This document shows, piece by piece, positions 56,575 through 64,000 of a stretch of 64,000 bases of DNA (the first letter of the stretch is position 1; each line of letters starts with the position of its first letter). This stretch comes from Capsicum annuum. Taxonomy: Eukaryota; Streptophyta; Magnoliopsida; Solanales; Solanaceae. A model generated the notes under the pieces. The model was given only the letters and a program-made list of their open reading frames with translations. It made no database searches and had not been told where the DNA came from. The stretch spans positions 169,324,617-169,388,616 of the forward strand of contig NC_061114.1 of NCBI RefSeq assembly GCF_002878395.1, in the 5' to 3' direction. The position numbers and the translations under genes were made by a program.

Positions 56575-56800
56575 TAATAAGGTGATGAAGAATTGAAAAA
56601 CTGTCTTTCTTTGGAAGATAAATTAGACATGTATTTATTGAGCTGCAAAAAACTGTATCTTTGCTTGAAAGGTCATGTCGATTTTTTTGGGAAGCACTTT
56701 GCTTTTATCTGACAAATTCAAATTTGAGCCTATTCCAACATCAACATCATCAACAACAACAACATGAATGTTAAAAGACCCAGTACATTTTAAGCCTACT
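56575..56800 (+). repeat. Flank repeat unit, copy 1 (about 300 bp family)
   Basis: gatgaagaattgaaaaactg, aagataaattagacatgtat, ttattgagctg, gggaagcactttgctttta and gagcctattccaacatcaac occur in this order. The same strings, diverged, recur in copies 2 and 3. No coding potential was recognised, so this is either an old non-coding transposon or a local duplication. Confidence 0.65.
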
Positions 56801-57539
56801 CTATTATCTTGATTTCATTAAAAAGCATGAAACTTTTGTGACTCAAGGAATAAATTCTTGAGTTTGACTGTCTATGAATTCTTTCACTATCTAAACAAGA
56901 TTTCTTTTGAATAAACTCTAGGAATATGAACGTGAATGTCTATTTATTATTTTCTTTATTTTCTTTGTTGATATGTTCCATTTTGATACTTAATGAATAA
57001 TTCACTAAGATAAGTAAGTAATAAATATCAACAGTTTTATATATTTTTGCCAATCCATAGTTTCACAAAACTCTTTTAACGAGGTTCTGTCATGAACAGT
57101 CTATAAATAAATAGTTGTCGATAAATTATTCATTACTTCAATTAATAATCTTTTTTCTTTATATTCATAGTCTTTTGGTGACTCCCTCTTTACACTTTCT
57201 CCTAAGTTTCTTAACATTCTGACAAAACTCACACAGATGAAATAAGGTAATCAAAAACACATTTTCTTTGTTCTTTACCTAATGTCCTGTTAATAAATTA
57301 TTTATTTTATTGTGATGTGTGATCATGTGTTACTCAATTCATCATTTTCATATGTATTACTTGGTAAATATTCATTTTGTTAGACGATACTGGTTATATT
57401 ATTGTTATTGTTTTCATGGTGTTTTGTTTTTTTTATGTTAATGATAGTGGTACTCACACCAACTTGCATGCAGCATTATTTTATCGAAACTCTATTGTAC
57501 CACATAAAATTTTATATTTTGTTTGCTTATTTTATAGAG

Positions 57540-57960
57540 AGGAAATATTGTGTCTATATTGCTTTGATAATAATTTCTGATTATGCATCGAATTAAATTA
57601 TTATCTCTCTTTTTTCTTGTTACTTTCTTTTATTATAAATTATGTTTAATGAAGCAATGAAGAATTGAAAAACTGTGTTCTTTAGAAAATGAATCACACA
57701 ATTATTCATTAAACTGGAAAAAAAATGTATGTTCGCTTGGTTGTTTAGATATGTCTGTCAGAAATGAAGAAGAAAGTTTCATTTTTAGAACTTTTTTTCT
57801 GTCTCATAAGGCTAATTGACACTTACAATCATGTTGGGTTTTTTTGGAAAGCACTTTGATTTTATCTGAGAAAAACTAAATTTGACCCTGCTCTAAAAGA
57901 AATATTATCAACAACATGACCAACAAAATGTCCAATACATTTTGAGTTTGAAAGATTGAG
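57540..57960 (+). repeat. Flank repeat unit, copy 2
   Basis: Contains aagcaatgaagaattgaaaa, gaaaatgaatcacacaatta, ctgtctcataaggctaattg, ggaaagcactttgatttta and gtccaatacattttgag, in the same order as copies 1 and 3. It also shares attatctctcttttttcttg upstream with 63366-63390. Confidence 0.7.
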
Positions 57961-58027
57961 TGCCTATTTATTTTTTATCGGTTTATATGAATTGATCACG
58001 AGTCAAAATACGGTTAGAGCCCTTATG

Positions 58028-59168
58028 TGTAACGCCATGAAATCTGATCTCGGGACGTCACGCGGTGCTCAAGGCTATGAGTAGCCTCAATCTAACCCTT
58101 TCAGCCTGCTACTAAGTTTGAACCTTACATCAAGATTATCTAGTCAAGAAATAATACTGTATTATAGTAAAAACTGAACCGAATAACCTGTAGATAATGC
58201 CTGAACAACAAATACTAAAAGTCTGTAAATAAACTCGTAGTCCGACAAGCCTCTACTACTCATAAAGAACTAGAGAGCTATTGGGACAGACCCCCAACTG
58301 ACTCGAACTAAACTGAAAACAATAACTCAACTACTATAAAGGCTGAAAATCTGAAGAAGTAGGCCCTCGAATCATAAGAACTCACCAACTGTGAAAGCGT
58401 AGATAAAGATGCTCGAACTACTCACGTTGTTGATACTGAGCACTTGAACCTACATTATAAGACAATGTATCATATAGACGTATATGTGGATCAGTACTTT
58501 AAGGATGTACTGAGTATATGGGGGTGTAATGCATAAGTAAACATCATCATAATTAGAAAGTAAATGCATATGGATATATATGACTCACATAATCTTGATT
58601 ATCCAAAACATCGAAATATGAAAAATCATGTATAACAAATCATACTTGTAAATCTAGTGAGTCAATACACTTAGTCTTATAAGAGTTTTTCTATCATTCT
58701 TTTCTTTTGAAATTTAGAAGCTTTGGGACTTAGAGACTTTGGGACTCTGGGAGTTTCTTCTAAATGAAATAAACCATGTGAGCTGACATGGATTCTAACG
58801 TCTTGCCCACGTTGGGGAGAGTTGTTCTACCCTTGCCATCGGAATAGAACCTTAAGTGATCACTATCTTAGTCATCCATGTAGAAGTGGAAATAATCTTA
58901 GTCCTATGGTGTCGCGTAGTTTTGGAGAATGAGACCTTGGAATCATACCCAACTCGGTGCTAAATACTACTCCCATATTTATGCTCAGAACTTTAGGAAA
59001 TACACCTTAAAATTAGCAAAAAGGTTTGTAAGAAAACCAATTATGCTCTTTTCTTTTCTTTAAATCTCAAGTCATATGAACAAAGTGGATTCTTTATCTT
59101 AGCTTAGGACCCAAAAGGTCAAATCTTTATCTAAAATCTGAAAATAATCTAGTCATGGGGTGCTTATA
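58028..59168 (-). repeat. 3' LTR of element I, truncated
   Basis: Corresponds to 60785-61933 of the full LTR; for example, the ggacttagagactttgggac block at 58728 corresponds to 61484. It ends at catggggtgcttata, after which the complete LTR continues gcataaac but this copy continues with protease sequence. The missing part is the U3 side in the element's own orientation. Confidence 0.88.
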
Positions 59169-59350
59169 AGACACTTTTTATAGATTTTCTTAGCAACAAC
59201 TGACTCACCTACTGGGGTAGAAACCAAGAAAGGCTCGGGAATCTTTTCAGAATTTATCTCAAAATTCACAGCAACTAACGGGGTCACATAAGAAAAACTC
59301 AACCCAGGGTCTAACAACACATACACATCAAAATAAAAGACATAAAGCAT
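59153..59350 (-). pseudogene. Aspartic protease start of element I
   Basis: The minus strand reads MLYVFYFDVYVLLDPGLSFS, YVTPLVAVNFEINSEKIPEP, FLVSTPVGESVVAKKIYKKC. The active-site core is D-P-G-L rather than D-S-G-S, so Asp is kept with changed neighbours. It ends at the deletion junction, where the last codons already overlap the LTR-derived gcttata string. Confidence 0.82.
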
Positions 59351-59407
59351 ACCAGTAACAACATCTGGGGAATATTTCTGCTCCTGGCATGAGGGTAAAG
59401 CATAAAA

Positions 59408-60578
59408 TCAATTTTGGCGCTGACTACCAGCAGTACTGGATGATGCGCCCTGAGGAGAAGCTGGGCGACTTGAAGGAGCTGGTACACTATTTGCCTGAGT
59501 CTGGGGACGAACATCTGTATTTCTCTGCTTAGCATACGAACACTCTCTAATTCTATGTCCCAACTTTCCACAACTAAAACAACCCTTCTGCTCGGCCCAG
59601 CACTCATCGGAATGTGTTCTACTATACTTAGCACATAAAGGATAATTGGGCTTACCACTCACACTATTCTGGGATCTGGACATAGAAGACTTACCCCACT
59701 GATCTTGCTTATTTATGGGTGCAGGACCACTGGCTGAACAAGGTGCGGGCATTGACGAATGATTCTGGAACTGTGAACGATTTCCTCCTTCAGACCTATT
59801 CTGACCATAATCAAACTGCCCTTTTCTAGCCCTTTTATATACTCTCTCTCTCTTTCTTTTATCGTCTCTGTCTCAATCTGTTGAGCATGCATCATCAATC
59901 TAGAAAGATCCATATCTCTATTGAGTATAGCAGTCCTACACTCCTTAACCACCAACCTAGACACACCGGTCATAAACTTACTCATGCTTGACTTAGGGTC
60001 AGCCATCTAATCAGAGACATACTTAGACAACTGGTTGAACTTGAGGCAATACTCTTTTACTGTCTAGAACCCTGCCTCATGTTCATGAACTCTTCTATCT
60101 TAGTTTTTCTCATCTCAAGTGGGCAAAACTTGTCTAAGAATGCATCCTAAAACATCTGTCAAGTCATGAGAGTTGCATTCTCCCCTCTACTCTCCTCTCA
60201 TATCACTACCCAATCATAAGAAATATTCTTCAGCCTATAGGATGCCAATTCTACACTCTCTTCTTTAGACACATGCATAATTCGAGTAATTTTCTTTACT
60301 TCATCTAGATAAAGTTGTAGGTCTTCACCTGCATTCTACCCAAAGAATTCTAATGGGTTCATTCTCATATAGTCTTAAATTCTGCCTGTGGCTAAATCCC
60401 CATCCTACTGAGGTGGGACTGCAGCCTAACCATTACCTTGAACATTAGCAATCACAGCTTGGGCTAGCACCTGGAAAGCTGCCTGAAACTCTGTATGTGA
60501 CACATTCTCATTCAAAGGATCTGCGGGCTGAGGTAGTTCGTTATTTTTTCTACGGGCATTAGCTCGATGAGGAGGCAT
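59408..60578 (-). pseudogene. gag of element I with intact CCHC knuckle
   Basis: Start ATG at 60578 (MPPHRANARRKNNELPQPAD), about 190 bp after the primer site. Pieces include HTEFQAAFQVLAQAVIANVQ, MNPLEFFG, GEDLQLYLDEVKKITRIMHV and ESVELASYRLKNISYDWVV, the retrotransposon gag domain. At 59713-60006 come MADPKSSMSKFMTGVSRLVV and MHAQQIETETIKERERE. The knuckle CFSCGKLGHRIREC (59542-59583) keeps all four zinc ligands, unlike the other gag remnants in the window. There are stops at several Gln and Trp positions, so it is not a functional gene. Confidence 0.88.
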
Positions 60579-60768
60579 TTTCTTTCATAAAAGAGCATGA
60601 GTTAATAGCATATAGAGACAGCTGTAAGCATGATGGATTTAGAAAGAAAGAGAGGATTTTCCTAAAATGCTCCATAGCCTCTTGCTCATAGATGTGGCAC
60701 ACTTCACACCGATGATCAAGAATCTATGTAACACAGCTTGTATGACTCCCTAGGACTCTCTAAACCTA

Positions 60769-60780
60769 GCTCTGATACCA
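60769..60780 (-). other. Primer binding site of element I (exact initiator tRNA-Met match)
   Basis: The minus strand reads tggtatcagagc, a perfect complement to the initiator tRNA-Met 3' end, four bases inside the LTR. It is the only undamaged primer site in the window. Confidence 0.92.
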
Positions 60781-60784
60781 AGTT

Positions 60785-63073
60785 TGTAATGCCTCAAAAT
60801 CTGATCCCGGGATATCACACGGTGCTCAAGGCTACGAGTAGCCTCAAGCTAACCCTTTGAGCCTACTACTAAGTTTGAACCTTACTTCAAGATCATCTAA
60901 TCAAGAAATAATACTATATCATACCAAAAACTGAACCGAATAAACTGTAGATAATGCCTAAACAACAAATACTGAAAGTATATAAATAAACTCATAGTCC
61001 AATAAGTCTCTACTACTCATAAAGAACTAGAGAGCCATTGGGAAAGACCCCCAACTGACTCGGACTAAATAGAAAATAATAACTCAAATACTATAAAAGA
61101 TGGAAATTTGAAAAAGTAGGCCCTCAAATCATGAGGACCCACCAACTGTGGGACCGTAGATAAAGATGCTCGAACTACTCATATTGTTGATACTGAGCAC
61201 ATGATCCTACATTATAATACAATGTAGCACATAGACCTATATGTAGATCAGTACTTTGAGGATGTACTGAGTATTTGGGGGTGTAATGCATAAGTAAACA
61301 TTATAATAATTAGAAATTAAATGCATATGGATGTATATGACTCACATAATCTTGATTATCCAAAACATCAAAATATGAAAAATCATGTATAATAAATCAT
61401 ACTTGTAAATCTAGTGAGTCAATACACTTAGTCTTATAAAAGCTTTTCTATCATTCTTTTCTTTTGAAATTTAGAAGCTTTGGGACTTAGAGACTTTAGG
61501 AATCAGGGAGTTTCTTCTAACTGACATAAACCATGTGAGCTGACATGGAGTCCAACGTCTTGTCCACGTTGGGGAAAGCTGTTCTACCCTTGACATCGGA
61601 ATAGAACCTTAACTTAAGTGATCATTATCTTAGTCATCCACGTAGAAGTAGGAATAATCTTAGTCCTATGGTGGCACGTAGTTTTGGGGCATGATACCTT
61701 GGAATCATACCCAACTCAATACTAAAAACTACTCCCATGCATAGGCTCAGAATTTTAGGAAATCCACCTTAAAATTAGCACAAAGGTTTGTAAGAAAACC
61801 AATTATGCTCTTTTCTTTTCTTTAAATCTCAAGTCATTTGAACAAAGTGGATTCTTTATCTTAGCTTAGGACTCAAAAGGTCAAATCTTTATCTAAAATC
61901 TAAAAATAATCTAGTCATGGGGTGCTTATAGCATAAACAATCTTGAAGCAACAATCTCTAACTGGGGTCTAATGACTCAAGCATTAAACTCTTGTTAAAA
62001 CGTCTCAAAATTCATACTTGATAATGCAAACATTCATAAGTCATCTTAAAATCTGGAAACTTCATCGCTATGCATGGAATTATAATCATAATCATGTAAT
62101 TCAACTTTTAAATCATGGAAAATCTAATGATCTTGCAAATAATGATAATGGGTATAAACCCTAACTTAAAATTCATATGAAATCATATATTTTATCATAA
62201 ATTTGTATTTAAAATAAAGTTTTGGGCACAAGGATGAAAGAATTATCCTTGTTCAAACCCCACATACCTAAATCGATGATCTTTGATGAGGAACTCGAAT
62301 CTTGGATTCCTATTGATGTTTTGGAGATGGCTTCTTAGTGCTCTTGTATTGAGAATTCTAAATCTTGAATTTCCTTGGAAAATTAATGGGGGAATTTTGA
62401 ATTTCTTGGGGAGGAAGTTGATGAACTAGGATTTTTTTTTTTGAGAGAAAAGTAATGAAATAAGCATAAAGTTCCTTATAATTTGATTAATGAAGTGTTT
62501 TGGGAAGATTTGGGGCCCTGGGGATTGACCAGAATGCCCCTATTAAACTCCAAATCAGAACTGCAAAACAACCTAAAAATACTGACTTTTGGCTTTCGCA
62601 CGATGTGCCACAATCACACCAAGCCACTGGAAAATATCAAATAGGAACTGGGCAGACTCCGCAATACGGGGTAATCGTGGTGCCCCTTTGCAATATAATT
62701 TTGGCACATGGCACGATGCACTATTATCGCGTTGGACCTCTAGAAATTGATCAACAGGGAATTGGCCCTCTCCACGATGAACCAATATCATAGAGGGCCA
62801 CTGTAAAATGACAATTGGGATTTTACACTGCTCCGCGACGCGCTAAGGGTCCAAATGACGATGTTTTATGACTAGAACTTAAAATAGTCATAAATTCTTA
62901 CCCGGTTATATGATTTAGACGAACCTTATATCGTTGGGAAGATAATTCAATTTCCCACATCATGAAAAGTTCAAATCTAAATAATTCTACACAAAATAAA
63001 CATCATTTATCTTAGAGCTATTCCTTAACATTCTAGGGACGGATTCTAGCTAGAAAAGGTACGGGGTATTACA
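60785..63073 (-). repeat. 5' LTR of element I
   Basis: 2289 bp. The family is the same as solo LTR B by terminal sequence and internal order. A five-unit array with period about 58 bp lies at 62598-62850, with cores such as gcacgatgcactattatcgc near 62713. Both DNA strands have ORFs across the array (62500-62793), but no protein family supports them. Confidence 0.9.
62598..62850 (-). repeat. Five-unit tandem array, period about 58 bp, in the I LTR
   Basis: Units near 62598, 62657, 62713, 62773 and 62832, each with a variant of gcgcgatgcrntattatcgcg and a spacer like ctggaaaattgacaattggg. It is homologous to the array in solo LTR B but more decayed: most CpG sites are changed to tg or ca. Confidence 0.78.
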
Positions 63074-63078
63074 TTATG

Positions 63079-64000
63079 TGTCTTGAACTTATATTTAAGT
63101 GTGGTTAATATATAACACCAACAGTGAGGATAAATATATAACTCTCTTGTTCACATGCTACTGATGTATATCGGTGTTATTACACGTGTGTTTATTCATG
63201 TACAATTTTTAAATTTGTGTACACATATTTTAATTCATTTATGGATTGTCTTTTCCACTTCACAAATCTTTCTTTGCCTTTCATTTTTACTGAGAGAGGA
63301 TATTCGTTTTATATTATTTTCACTCAAGTTTACTTGTGTAAATAATTTCTTATTATACATTGGATTATCATCTCTCTTTTTCTTTTTCTTGTTACTCTCT
63401 TGCTTTGTAAATTATGATCAATAACGCGATGAAGAATTGAAAACCTATCTTCTTTGAAAGATGAATCAGACATATATTTATTGTGCTAGAAAAATATTAT
63501 ATCTTGACTTGGTTGGTTAGATGGGGTTATGAGAAGTGGAGAAAAATATTTTATTTTTGACATCTTTTCTGTTTCATAAGACTAATCGATGCATACAACC
63601 ATGTCAGTTTCTCTGGAAACCGCTTTGGATTTGTCTGAGAAAAGTCAAATCTAAGCCTACTCCAAAATCAACATCAACAATAACAACATAAATAACAAAA
63701 TATTTATTCAGTATATTCTGAGCTGATATTTAATGAATATTTCACTGAGATGATCATGATATATTACTTAACTCTGTATAGAATAACAAAATCTGTACCA
63801 AAATATTTTACTCTTTGTCTAAAAGCCTCATCTATTGCTGAATTACTTTGCGTTGTAATACTTAATTTCCTTATTGGTGAAGTTCTTCTCTGTCTCATCA
63901 GGCTAATTGATGTTTACAACCATGACTGATTTTCTTTAAAGCTTTTGAGTTTTCTCTAAGATCACTACAATATATATCAGCTGAAGATATCTATAATTGA
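63079..64000. repeat. Right flank: copies of the same repeat family
   Basis: 63105-63290 matches 53895-54050 (aactctcttgttcacat, gtgttattacacgtgtg, cttttccacttcacaaatct). 63420-63720 is a third copy of the unit of about 300 bp (cgcgatgaagaattgaaaac, ggaaaccgctttggatttg, agcctactccaaaatcaac). 63885-63960 starts a fourth (ctctgtctcatcaggctaat). No gene is recognised. The 89-residue frame at 63155-63424 is hydrophobic low-complexity sequence. Confidence 0.7.

Larger units (their letters stand above)
52917..58022. other. Gene-free AT-rich flank with dispersed repeats
   Basis: Five kilobases without a recognisable coding region. Short ORFs (for example 55016-55264 and 57377-57596) show no known domain and have skewed low-complexity composition. 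I can support a SINE tail and copies of a unit of about 300 bp, listed separately. Otherwise I see only poly-T/poly-A runs and simple-sequence patches such as taattaattaatt (53650-53665) and caacatcaacatcatcaac (56737-56755). Confidence 0.6.
58028..63073 (-). mobile_element. Element I: truncated chromovirus with TTATG target duplication
   Basis: TTATG flanks both ends (58023-58027 and 63074-63078). The plus-strand ends are tgtaacgcc and ggtattaca. It contains a complete 5' LTR (60785-63073), primer site, gag and the start of protease, then jumps at about 59168 into the middle of the 3' LTR (58028-59168). The pol gene and about half of the 3' LTR are therefore gone. The deletion must be later than insertion, since both outer ends and the duplication are intact. 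Confidence 0.93.

Noticed and set aside
62500..62793. Open frames on both strands in the LTR of element I
   Set aside because: They run through the tandem hairpin array of the LTR; the open frame results from the repeat period and composition, not coding.

Overview
This window looks like plant nuclear heterochromatin made almost entirely of nested, decayed LTR retrotransposons. I see no intact host gene, rRNA, tRNA or CRISPR array. A Solanaceae origin is likely but inferred: the chromovirus-type Ty3/gypsy elements, the Athila-type gypsy elements, a SINE tail of the tobacco/Solanaceae kind and a DUF4283-type retroelement ORF fit that family. Pepper-like genomes are rich in such elements. Coding remnants carry many stop codons and frameshifts. 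The longest conserved reading frames are pieces of gag, RNase H and integrase. Letters A-I below are my own names for the elements.

Layout, left to right. 1-1308: 3' part of an LTR (G, + strand) inserted in the pol of element F. 1309-4284: 3' end of F (+), with integrase/chromodomain remnant, polypurine tract and LTR. 4285-4653 and 13761-14154: two halves of a degenerate DUF4283-type ORF (- strand), split by element E. 4654-13755: complete but decayed chromovirus E (-), flanked by CATAG duplications. 14561-18565: truncated Athila-type element H (+), with LTR, gag and protease. 18566-19746: no recognisable feature.

19752-52911 is one large nest. Chromovirus A (+) has LTRs at 19752-21627 and 51013-52911. 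It is interrupted first by a solo LTR, B (24134-26707, CTATG duplication), inside the reverse transcriptase. It is interrupted again by element C (-, 27044-48737). C's own 5' LTR is in turn split by the 14 kb Athila-type element D (+, 32861-46957). Removing the inserts in order brings A's gag-protease-RT-RNase H-integrase-chromodomain order back into register.

52917-58022 and 63079-64000 are AT-rich, gene-free flanks with a SINE tail and a degenerate repeat of about 300 bp. Between them sits element I (-, 58028-63073, TTATG duplication), which has lost everything from protease to the middle of its 3' LTR.

The main cross-element observation is architectural. Nearly every LTR family here, from two unrelated gypsy lineages, carries in its 5' portion an array of short palindrome- or hairpin-bearing units whose sequence differs by family. 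The LTRs also share an embedded (TA)n microsatellite and a second array of short words in the chromovirus LTRs.
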